Origin: Erigeron canadensis
Taxonomy: Eukaryota > Streptophyta > Magnoliopsida > Asterales > Asteraceae
Direction of reading: 5' to 3'
Length of the DNA: 64,000 nt
Assembly (NCBI RefSeq): GCF_010389155.1
Contig: NC_057766.1
Span: 43,968,463 to 44,032,462 of the forward strand
Positions 35,027 through 44,535 of this stretch are shown here, in pieces (the first letter of the stretch is position 1; each line of letters opens with the position of its first letter). The notes below the pieces were generated by a model. The model saw only the letters and a program-made list of their open reading frames with translations. It was not told the DNA's origin and searched no databases. A program made the translations under genes and the position numbers.

Positions 35027-36466
35027 ATGGAACCTGCAACAGTGGTTCTGTACCCTTTTCTGGCAATGGGCCACCTGGTTTCCATGGTGGAACTGGCTAA
35101 ACTGATCCACATCCATCACCCTTCACTCTCTGTCATCGTCTTCATAACTCCAGAACCTTATGAAACTGGTTCTATCACCAAATACGTTAGCACCATCTCA
35201 GCTACAACCCCTGCCATCACTTTCCACCACCTCCCTACAATCTCCCTTCCACCAGATTTCTCTTCTGAGTTCACGGACCGTGCTTTTGGGTTCCCAAAGC
35301 TTTACATCCCAATTGTTCACAAAACCCTGTTATCCATCTCATATAAATCAACCATTAAAGCTGTTATTCTTGATTTCATTTCAAATGCTGCTTTTAGTGT
35401 CTCTACAAGTCTCAACTTACCTACTTATTACTTTTATACAAGTGGTGCCTCTGCCCTTTGTGAGTTCTTATATCTCACAACCATCCACAACGCCACTTCC
35501 AAAAACATTGAAGATCTTGACATGTATTTTGATATTCCTGGAGTGCCTCCTATTCATTCTACCTACATGCCTGCAGTTATGTTTAATAGAGAAACCGACG
35601 TCTATAAAAACTTTATAGACACTGCCAGTAATATGGCAAAGTCTTCTGGAATCATAGTAAACAGCTTTGTGGGGTTAGAAGAAAGGGCTGTAGAGACACT
35701 CCGAGATGGTAAATGCGTCCCGGATGGTCCAACTCCACCTATTTACCTAACCGGGCCTTTGATTGCGAGTGGCAAGCAAGTGGACCCTGATGAAAGTGAG
35801 TGTTTAAAATGGTTGAACTCGCAACCAACTAAAAGTGTAGTGTTTTTATGTTTTGGGAGTATGGGTGTGTTTAAGAAAGAGCAACTCAAAGAAATTGCTA
35901 ATGGGCTAGAAAAGAGCGAGCAAAGATTTTTGTGGGTGGTGCGTAATCCGCCACCAGAAGATCAAAGCATGTCAAGTTTAGGCTCAAAAGAGTTTGATCT
36001 TGATGCTATTTTACCTGAAGGGTTTTTAGCTAGGACTAGGGATAAGGGTCTGGTGGTCAAAACATGGGCACCTCAGCTGGCCATACTTTGTCATGACTCA
36101 GTGGGTGGTTTCGTGACCCATTGTGGGTGGAATTCTACGCTTGAAGCTGTGGTTGCTGGTGTGCCAATGTTGGCGTGGCCATTGTATGCAGAGCAGAGAA
36201 TAAATAGTGTGTTTTTGGTTCAAGAGCTGAAGGTGGCACTTGCATTGAAAATGTCGGCAGATGGCTTTGTGAATGCAGAGGCCGTAGAGGAGATGGTTAG
36301 GGAATTGATGGCGGGTTTGGAAGGGCGGGCAGTTAGAGAACGGGTTTTAGAGATGAGTGTGAAGGCAAAGGCTGCTGTAGATGATAGTGGTTCCTCCCAA
36401 GTTGATTTCTTCAGATTAACGAAGTCATGGAATCATCATGATAAGTCTCTAAATTCAGATTTTTAA
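35027..36466 (+). CDS. UDP-glycosyltransferase, UGT88 family (copy 1)
   Basis: A single-exon, 479-residue GT1 enzyme that transfers sugar from a UDP donor to a small acceptor such as a flavonoid or other phenolic. The catalytic His16 (MGHLVSMVEL) and its partner Asp116 (AVILDFISNAAF) are present. The PSPG donor box spans residues 347-390 (WAPQLAIL, THCGWNSTLEAV, ending AEQ); the terminal Gln and internal Trp favour UDP-glucose. The N-terminal loop reads PFLAMGHL, where copy 2 has PSPGIGHL, so the acceptor entrance may differ. UGT88 members form flavonoid or chalcone glucosides; acceptor specificity cannot be read here. It lies in tandem with copy 2 and two UGT relics. Confidence 0.95.
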   Translation: MEPATVVLYPFLAMGHLVSMVELAKLIHIHHPSLSVIVFITPEPYETGSITKYVSTISATTPAITFHHLPTISLPPDFSSEFTDRAFGFPKLYIPIVHKTLLSISYKSTIKAVILDFISNAAFSVSTSLNLPTYYFYTSGASALCEFLYLTTIHNATSKNIEDLDMYFDIPGVPPIHSTYMPAVMFNRETDVYKNFIDTASNMAKSSGIIVNSFVGLEERAVETLRDGKCVPDGPTPPIYLTGPLIASGKQVDPDESECLKWLNSQPTKSVVFLCFGSMGVFKKEQLKEIANGLEKSEQRFLWVVRNPPPEDQSMSSLGSKEFDLDAILPEGFLARTRDKGLVVKTWAPQLAILCHDSVGGFVTHCGWNSTLEAVVAGVPMLAWPLYAEQRINSVFLVQELKVALALKMSADGFVNAEAVEEMVRELMAGLEGRAVRERVLEMSVKAKAAVDDSGSSQVDFFRLTKSWNHHDKSLNSDF

Positions 36467-36689
36467 GTCATGATTTTCAACACAATGTCATGCATTTTCT
36501 TTTACCCCGCTTGTCTTTCTTTGACCAAATTTATTTGGCCATTAGCTTTAGTATATTTCTACCAACTTCAAAATCTTTCCCACACTTTTAGTTCTTATGT
36601 CATATATCTGAATCACCGTTTTAGCTTCTTTGGATTATACCTAGGCACACAATCAAAGTAGCATTTATATATATTCACAATATAAATGA

Positions 36690-36940
36690 TGGCGTGAAGC
36701 CATGGTTGCTAGTGTGCCGATGCTGCCATGGCCATCGTATGTAGAACAAAATATGGATAGGGTGTTTTTGGTTCAAAGCTTGAAGGTGGCACTTGCATTA
36801 AAATTGTCTGCGGATAGGTTTATGAGAACAGAGGCTGTAGAAGAGAAGGTTGGGTAGTTGATGTGGAGGATATATCGGGTCCCCACGAGTTGATTTCTTG
36901 AAACAAAGTTATAATATTGTCATGATAAGTTTTAATTAGC
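36690..36940 (+). pseudogene. UGT88 relic (3' part)
   Basis: Translation follows the C-terminal third of the neighbouring UGTs (EAMVASVPMLPWPSYVEQ, FLVQSLKVALALKLSADRF, TEAVEEKVG) and then reaches a stop. The tail still resembles SRVDFF...SWN..HDKSL out of frame. The upstream two-thirds, including the catalytic His, are missing. Confidence 0.85.
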
Positions 36941-37551
36941 CAAAGTTATATAAGTTAAAACCCATGTTTGGTACTTGAAGCAAAAATCCTTGACATACTC
37001 AGCGATTAGAGTAGTTGTGTCCTAAGTGTGTCATTACTTTTAATTATCTTAGGTGGTGTTATTGGGTAAAAACGTAAAGTTGCTTCGTCATCTCTTTATT
37101 TCAAAGCTCCAAATCTGATAAAGCTCATTAGAGACGTCAACTATTTCGTTTGGCTTTAAAATTTAAACGAGGTTTAGACGAGTACAGTTGAATGTAATAT
37201 GAAATTTTTAAGCTTGGATCATTTTGGTCTCTATCTCAAAAGACAAGAGAGTGGGGTTTGGATCATTGGAGTTTTACAAAGTTAATGGCGTAGTAGGTAC
37301 AATGCAGTCCACGTCACCTGTCAAATTGCCATGGAGTTTCCTGAAACGTAACACTACTATGCTCCAATCAATATATGTATGTGTTTTATATGTAAATGTC
37401 ATTTTTCAATCCAAATTTAATTACATAAAACACTACGTACCATAATGTTATCATGTTTTCTGCCTCCTTGTCTCCTTGCCAACTCTATATATGATAAGTT
37501 AACATATGCAAGACACAAACAAACGTAAACTTATAGAACAAACGTACAGAA

Positions 37552-38970
37552 ATGGAATCTGCTAAGGTAGTTTTGTATCCTTCTCCAGGAATCGGCCATC
37601 TCGTTTCGATGGTGGAGCTTGGTAAACTCATTAATACCCGCCATCCTTCACTCTCTGTAACCATTCTCATAATTCCAGCACCTTTTGAAACCGGCTCAAC
37701 GGATGAATGCATCACTAGCGTCTCTGTTTCCACCCCTGCCATCACTTTCCACCACCTCCCAGCTATCGCTCTTCCACCCGACTTCTCTTCTGAATTCATA
37801 GACCTTGCCTTTGGGTTACCCGAGCTTTACAACCCGACCGTCCACAACACACTCGCAGCCATCTCAGAGACATCAACCATCAAAGCTGTGATCCTTGATT
37901 TCTTTTCAAACGCTGCTTTTCGTGTCTCTAAATTAGGTCTCAAGATACCCACTTACTATTTCTATACAAGTGGCGCTTCGGGCCTATGCTCGTTTTTATA
38001 TTTCACAACCATCCACAAGACAACCACAAAGAGCTTTAAAGATGTTGATATTTTCTTTGATATTCCAGGGGTGCCTCCAATTCATTCGTCAGATATGCCA
38101 TCGGATATGTTTGATAGAGAAACCAATTCTTACAAAAACTTCATAGATACTTCTGCCAACATGGCAAAATCTTCCGGAATTATTGCAAACAGTTTTGCAG
38201 GCCTAGAAGAAAGAGCTGTTAAGGCTCTCCGGGATGGTAACTGTATCCCGGATGGCCCAACCCCACCTATTTATCTGATCGGGCCGTTGATTGCTGGCGG
38301 CAATCAAGTAGATCCTAACGAAAACGAGTGTTTAAGATGGTTGAACTCACAACCTGCTAAAAGTGTTGTGTTTCTATGTTTTGGGAGCATGGGTGTGTTC
38401 AAGAAGCCACAACTGAAGGAAATGGCTATTGGGTTAGAGAAAAGCAGGCTTAGATTCTTGTGGGTGGTGAGAAATCCCCCACCAGAAGACGAAAATGAGA
38501 GGACTTCTAGTGCTAAAGATTTCAGTCTTGAAGATATTCTTCCACAAGGATTTTTAGCAAGGACTGTAGATAAGGGGCTGGTGGTGAAAAACTGGGCACC
38601 GCAACCCGCGATACTTAGTCATGACTCGGTGGGTGGATTCGTGAGTCATTGTGGGTGGAACTCGTCCCTTGAAGCGGTGGTCGCTGGGGTGCCAATGGTG
38701 GCATGGCCATTGTATGCAGAGCAGAAGATGAACAAGGTTTATTTGGTTCAAGAAATAAAGGTGGCACTATCATTGAAAATGTCAACAGAAGGGTTTGTGA
38801 CAGCAGAGGCTGTAGAAGAGACGGTGAAGGTTTTGATGCAGGGTGAACAAGGGGCAGTGGTCAGACAACGGGTTTCACAGATGAGTAAAAGGGCTAAGGC
38901 TACGTTGGAGGATGGCGGCTCCTCCCGAGTTGAATTCAATAAATTAACCGAGTCATGGGGAAACATATAA
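37552..38970 (+). CDS. UDP-glycosyltransferase, UGT88 family (copy 2)
   Basis: A single-exon, 472-residue GT1 enzyme, clearly the tandem paralogue of the gene ending at 36466. His16 sits in the canonical PSPGIGHLVSMVEL, and Asp116 in AVILDFFSNAAF. The PSPG box runs from Trp348 (WAPQPAILSHDSVGG, SHCGWNSSLEAV, ending AEQ) with the Gln that favours UDP-glucose. It closely resembles Asteraceae UGT88B proteins in the loops after the PSPG box and in the ending GGSSRVEFNKLTESW. The ATG at 37552 is preceded by a TATATAT motif about 65 bp upstream (near 37485). It is cytosolic by family rule. Two complete paralogues with different N-terminal loops suggest divided acceptor range. Confidence 0.95.
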   Translation: MESAKVVLYPSPGIGHLVSMVELGKLINTRHPSLSVTILIIPAPFETGSTDECITSVSVSTPAITFHHLPAIALPPDFSSEFIDLAFGLPELYNPTVHNTLAAISETSTIKAVILDFFSNAAFRVSKLGLKIPTYYFYTSGASGLCSFLYFTTIHKTTTKSFKDVDIFFDIPGVPPIHSSDMPSDMFDRETNSYKNFIDTSANMAKSSGIIANSFAGLEERAVKALRDGNCIPDGPTPPIYLIGPLIAGGNQVDPNENECLRWLNSQPAKSVVFLCFGSMGVFKKPQLKEMAIGLEKSRLRFLWVVRNPPPEDENERTSSAKDFSLEDILPQGFLARTVDKGLVVKNWAPQPAILSHDSVGGFVSHCGWNSSLEAVVAGVPMVAWPLYAEQKMNKVYLVQEIKVALSLKMSTEGFVTAEAVEETVKVLMQGEQGAVVRQRVSQMSKRAKATLEDGGSSRVEFNKLTESWGNI

Positions 38971-39322
38971 ACCCTATATGAAGGATGATATGAACCCAAA
39001 TCTAAGGTAGCTTTTATTGGAAAATATATAGTACTAGTATTATTGTTTTTGTTTACAAGTTTACATTGCAATAACAGACTTGGGTGTGACGTACGATCAT
39101 GAAAGCTATCATTGGACTGTAATGTTTTGTTTTCCGAGCTTTTTATACCATGATTAATTAACAAATATGCTAATAACTATTGATAATACATCTATCTCAC
39201 TTTGAAGCAAATTATAGGCATATGTGAGGGTCAGATTGTATAGCCAACTCTCCCTAATTAATTATTAGTTGTATCCCATAAAGGAAAATCTATCTAAATC
39301 ACTTGGAGTCAGTGGCCGGGCC

Positions 39323-39415
39323 GGGGTACCAATGATGGCATTGCCATTGTATGCAGAGTAGAAGCTCGATCAACATATGGCTCAAGAAATATAGGGTCAC
39401 TAGCTAAGCTAGCAT
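39323..39415 (+). pseudogene. UGT relic, PSPG-end fragment
   Basis: GVPMMALPLYAE followed directly by a stop codon where the family has Gln, then AQEI and another stop. It is a short remnant of a fourth UGT copy. Confidence 0.65.
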
Positions 39416-39755
39416 TGAATAACCTTCAATACAAATATCTATAGACTGGTGTGTGTTAACAAAACTGAAATGGTTAATGCTGCCTCTACAACGTACAAGC
39501 TTGAAGATACTTGACTTGCACCAATCAGTACAGGACATTAATGATACTTGACTTGCCCAAATCAGTCCGGGAATACATTCTTTACAATCATTCATTCATG
39601 CCTTTCCCATCAACTCTATATTCTCTTAAATTACTCCAAATAACGTGACAAATTTAACAAGTCCATCTATACATCACAACCATTTAAATGAGTGCCAAAA
39701 TTTATTATGAAACTCAACTGATGATTTTACATACCTGAAGTTTGTGCAACTGATC

Positions 39756-40340
39756 ATGGATTCTACGATAAGAACTGATGACTTCAATAAGAGGAGGAAA
39801 GCTACGTGGGCTTCATATATAATCGGTGGGATCATATTCCTGATATTCATTATCCTTGTATTCCTTTATGCAATCCTCCGGGTTAGAAGCATAAAGATCC
39901 ATCTCCAATCAGTGAATATCAAAGACCTCGTGACCAACAACAGATTGTCGCCAGCTGCTTCCTTCAGCATGTTACTTAAAGCACAAGTGACCATCAAGAA
40001 CTCAAACTTTGGGCATTATAAGTTTGAGAACAGCACACTTGTTTTAGCCTATAGAGGAACCCATGTTGGTGAAGCTGGTATTGGAAAGGGGTTGGTCAAG
40101 GCTAGATCAATGAAAAGGATTAATATTGTGGCCAAGGTGAGTTCAAGTTCTTGGAAAAGGGACGACGTGTCGTCGGATTACAGGGCTTCTTCACAGAAGA
40201 TCAAGTTGGCGGCAAGCGCACAGGTGACTGGAAAAGTACATGTGCTGAAAATCATCAGGAGAAAGAAGATAGCGAAGATGAATTGTATCATGGAACTTGA
40301 TACAAAAACTCAAACCATTGATAACATGCATTGCAAGTAG
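39756..40340 (+). CDS. LEA_2 / NDR1-HIN1-like (NHL) membrane protein, copy 1
   Basis: An intronless gene for 194 residues. A short basic cytoplasmic N-terminus (FNKRRKATW) precedes one transmembrane helix (YIIGGIIFLIFIILVFLYAI). The LEA_2 beta-sandwich follows, with the marks SFSMLLKAQVTIKNSNFGHY, GEAGIGKG and the terminal VHVLKIIRRKKIAKMNCIME...C. Proteins of this architecture sit in the plasma membrane or ER with the domain outside the cytosol, and several take part in defence and stress signalling. The start is the ATG at 39756; the frame upstream has no earlier ATG. It resembles At1g64065-type LEA proteins more than NDR1 itself. Confidence 0.9.
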   Translation: MDSTIRTDDFNKRRKATWASYIIGGIIFLIFIILVFLYAILRVRSIKIHLQSVNIKDLVTNNRLSPAASFSMLLKAQVTIKNSNFGHYKFENSTLVLAYRGTHVGEAGIGKGLVKARSMKRINIVAKVSSSSWKRDDVSSDYRASSQKIKLAASAQVTGKVHVLKIIRRKKIAKMNCIMELDTKTQTIDNMHCK

Positions 40341-41469
40341 TTCCGGCTAACGTAGTATATATATTCTCTTGTTCCACACGTTTAAGATCGAGTAGTTGTT
40401 GTAAAAGTATATTAGCATTCGTAATCATGATTCAATAATGAGGTAGGAAGTTTATCACTGATGGCAAAGGCCTAACTTAATACAAGTGAAATATGTTTTC
40501 TGCTGTTTTGTTTGTATAACTGTATCATATGCCCTCAAAAATGAAGTGTAATGCTTTTTTTTTTTTAGAAATATTTAATGTCCAAAAAGAACTCGCCCAA
40601 TATCTGCGGGTTACAACTAAAACCATGATACAAAATATTAGTAGCCCATATCTTTGAGCTCACAATTACGGCCTCAAATTTTTATTGTCTTTCCAGTGTG
40701 GGTCGGGTTATGGGCATCAATGTTTTCTAACGATCGTTCAATTCTCTTGCATTTCTTTGTTTATGTTATTGTTCATATTGTCCCAAATAGCTAGCTAGCT
40801 TCTTTATTTAATTTTGGGAGGATATTTTCTTAACCTTTCAGGTATAACTGTATGACCGTATGATCGAGTATTTCAATTCTGACGTCCACCGTCTCTTGAT
40901 GTTTAAATTAGATTTATATGTCGAATGACCATCAGGTGAGGGGCTGCTTAAATATGTTCCTGAATCTATACTTACCCGTGTTGAAAACGATTTTCGCGTG
41001 GTTTTAGCTTTAAGTTTGTTTTTTTTTTATTTCTGATAATATTAAACCTTCAAAAAAAAGTTTTATTCAAATATACCTTTTTCATGATTACTTCTTTTCT
41101 TGCAAGGTTGAGTACATATACATTTTATTGGAAGAGGTATTTATGTTCAAATGATTCGGGAATGAAATGATGAATATATATATATATATATATATATTTA
41201 GTTAAATCTTCCGTCAATATGAACACGTGGTCGTTCATATTAATTTGTCAAATATATATTACTCGATCTTCTAATATATCTAGACATCCGTGATCAAGTA
41301 ATATAGTATTAAGTTGTCAACCTTCTAGTATTAACATCAATTCATGGCGTTTTACAGAACTTTCCAACATAACTAATATGGATCAGTAGACTTTTATTTC
41401 TCAAAACTAAAATGCATTGTGTAGTGTATATTTTGTGAAGTCTATAGTTATAGGTTAATTATCAGATAT

Positions 41470-42370
41470 TATAATTATAATATATATTAAAAACAAAGTT
41501 TCGTAATCCGTGTAAAGAATAGTAACTTTTTTATTTTTTTTATTTTCACCACATAAGTTTCAATCTTTACATTTTTAACACTAAACTATAATACTTTTTA
41601 GTAAACTTTTTGTTCTATTTATTTTCACCGCAAAACTTTCAATCTTTACAGTTTTAGCACTAAACTATAATATTTTTTAGTAATGGTATGCTTTTTATTC
41701 TTTTTTTTTACTTTCATCGCAGAAGTTTCAATCATTACACTTTTAGCACTAAACTATAATACTTTTATTAAACATTTTAGCGTGTAAAGAATAGTATATT
41801 TTTTATTTTTTTATTTTCACCACATAAGTTTCAATCTTTACATTTTTAGCACTAAACTATAATACTTTTTAGTAAACTTTTTATTCTTTTTATTTTCAAC
41901 ACAAAACATTCAATCTTTACACTTTTAGCACTAAACTACAAAAATTTTTAGTAAACTTTGTATTCTTTTTATTTTCACTACAATATTTTAACTTTTTACA
42001 CTTTTAGCATTAAACTTTCATAGTTTTAAATTTTCTTTTATTCTAAGGTACGGGAAAACGTGTATAAAATAGTATACTTTTTATTTTATTTTTTATTTTC
42101 ATCACAATAGTTTTACTCTTTACACTTTTAGAACAAAACTTTGATAATTCTTAGTAAACTTTTTAATCTTTTTATTTTCACCATAATATCTTAACCCCTT
42201 ACACTTTTAACACTAAATTTTTTTATTTTTTGATAATCTTTTATTTTCACCACAACATTTTAACCCCTTATACTTTTAGCACCAAATTTTTATACTTTTT
42301 GATTTTCTTTTATTTTCACCACAACATTTAAGTCTATTACACTTTTAGCACTAAACTTTTATGTGAACGA
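41470..42370. repeat. Minisatellite with higher-order structure (about ten monomers)
   Basis: A unit of 70-110 bp (TTTTATTTTCACCAC, a short variable part, then TTTACACTTTTAGCACTAAAC) repeats about ten times. A marker word CGTGTAAAGAATAGTA returns at about 41506, 41781 and 42058, so roughly three monomers make a repeat of about 275 bp. Copies towards the right are more diverged. Confidence 0.85.
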
Positions 42371-43025
42371 CTTTCACTTTCACACAAAACTTTTATATTT
42401 CATTTTTTAAATGACAAATGTCAGTTTTTAATAATTTGAATAATACGTGTTTTTTTCAAAAACTTTATGGCACATTATCTCTTGAATAATATTTTTTATT
42501 AAATCGTTAACAAATGTAATGTCTCCCAAAACAACGCCCGGATGACATATCTCGTTTAAAGTATATTATGATTTACTGTAATATATATATATACTCCGTA
42601 TGAAAAACATAATGAATTAGACAACTAAGCTTCCTAAGAAATTCCGTGCGACAACTCGTAGAAAATAAAATAACAAAACTGATCGATGACCAAATTAAGG
42701 TCGCGCTGATGAATCAAGCTAGCAAGCAGCCAATTAATTAAAGATAATTCAAAACATCTAGAATATATGGATACATTAGTCAACAAAATTGTACTCAATC
42801 CACCTTGTTGTATATATATATCTGATCTGATACATATATTATTACCTACCCTCTATAATTAATATTAATATATATATATATATTTCCTTCGATTACAAAG
42901 ACACAAAATACTATTATTATTTACTAATTATTATCATCATCACTATACAGCTAGCTAGATCATAATATATCACATAATTTCTTAATTCATCAAACAACAA
43001 CATCCTAGCTACTATTAACAAAAGC

Positions 43026-43637
43026 ATGGTTCCAACAAACCCATACGGCCATGTCAATGAAGACCTATCCGTCGTAGCCAACGATGCTCGGCGGAAAAGA
43101 CGAAGGCGGGTCCTCATGTCCGTAATCATCATCTCCGGTTTCGCAGCCGCCATCATCATCTTACTATCCGTAACCGCCGGCAGGTTTCGAACACCAAAGT
43201 TCCGAGTCCGATCAGCCACCTTCGGAAGCTTCAACCTCGTGAACTCAACAACAACCCCTTCCTTCAATATAGTAATGAACACGGAGCTAGGTATCAAAAA
43301 CACAAACTTTAGGCGTTTTCGATATCGCAGGACCACCGTTGACTTTTACTATCGGGAACAAAAAATTGGTGAGGCGTTTGTTTGGAACGAAAGAGTGAAA
43401 GCCAGAGATACCAGGAAGTTTGTTGTCCCGGTGGTGTTGTCTTCCGAGAACATCACGTCGGTTTCGGAGTTACAAAGGGATGTCAACGGTGGCGTTTTGC
43501 CGTTGACCAGCAGGTCGAGGTTGACCGGAAAGTTCAAGGTATTGATAGTGATACGTAGGTATAAGCATGTTAATATGGATTGTAGAATGGACCTTGTGAT
43601 TGCAAACAGGACCCTTGCAAATATCTCTTGCCGCTAG
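43026..43637 (+). CDS. LEA_2 / NDR1-HIN1-like (NHL) membrane protein, copy 2
   Basis: An intronless gene for 203 residues, the same family and strand as the gene at 39756. The cytoplasmic N-terminus ends in a strongly basic run (RRKRRRR). A hydrophobic helix follows (VLMSVIIISGFAAAIIILLS). The LEA_2 domain includes SFNIVMNTELGIKNTNFRRF, EQKIGEAFVW and the ending GKFKVLIVIRRYKHVNMDC...ISC. The GEA and final Cys positions match copy 1, although overall divergence is large, pointing to an old tandem duplication. A basic N-terminus followed by a single anchor predicts a type II plasma-membrane or ER protein. Possible roles are defence or stress, by family analogy only. Confidence 0.9.
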   Translation: MVPTNPYGHVNEDLSVVANDARRKRRRRVLMSVIIISGFAAAIIILLSVTAGRFRTPKFRVRSATFGSFNLVNSTTTPSFNIVMNTELGIKNTNFRRFRYRRTTVDFYYREQKIGEAFVWNERVKARDTRKFVVPVVLSSENITSVSELQRDVNGGVLPLTSRSRLTGKFKVLIVIRRYKHVNMDCRMDLVIANRTLANISCR

Positions 43638-44292
43638 CTAGCTCGCTCATCCGCATCCATATATATATGGATTATTACGAGTATTATTATTCTACGTGTA
43701 CTTACCGGCCCGTACATATAGAAACCTCGTGTACTGTATATTTGACACAATTATATCTATGAAATTTTTTTATTGTATTGTTTTAAGTTTTGTGTTTTTG
43801 TATATATTGTTTGTATATTGAGATGATTACATTTAACAGTTTTATTTAATAAATAAGATATGGTATGAATTTTTATATTGTTGATTTTTGTGATGGATAC
43901 GAGTAGTCTTTTATAATGGCCGATAGTTTAATATGTGGTCATTTTTTCGTATTATCTTAATGCTAATGAAAATGGACTTAATCATCTCTTCTAATTAATT
44001 CCTTTTTGTATGTGTTTTTATAACAAAGAGCATAGCCAAAAATAAACACGTGACATCTATGAAACATAACAATTACGATGGAGACATATTCCCAGTTACA
44101 ATCAAGGGATAAAATTCGGTCTTGGCCCTTTTGAACTGGTCTCCAAATCCAAATTTTACATGTAAATTTTCTATGACTAATGTCTTTAGTTTTTTTGGAT
44201 CTCTATTTTGGCGGGCCTTGTCTCTCGGCCTCCATACATAAATTTGGGTTCATAGCTATACAGTCCATACTCTCATAGTCCTATACTCCAAT

Positions 44293-44535
44293 TAGACACG
44301 GCCAAAAAATCCCGGTACCAAAAAAACTGGTCCGGATAAACTGATATTGGGACACGGAAAAACTGGTTCCACAAGTTTCAGTTCCATTTTTTCAAAAACC
44401 GGTTTCGTTTCTTTAAGAACCGATCAGTTTGGATCCGGTTTCACTTTCGGATCCAAAAATCAGTTCCTTACCAATTCTAAGGCGGTTGGGTTCCGGTTCC
44501 AACAAAAAAAAAAAAATAGGGTCCGGCCACGTCTA
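44293..44535. mobile_element. hAT-like MITE
   Basis: Ends TAGACACGGCC and GGCCACGTCTA are imperfect inverted repeats, and AATT occurs on both sides. The interior alternates GGTTCC and GGATCC-type words, giving the spurious ORF across it. Confidence 0.6.
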
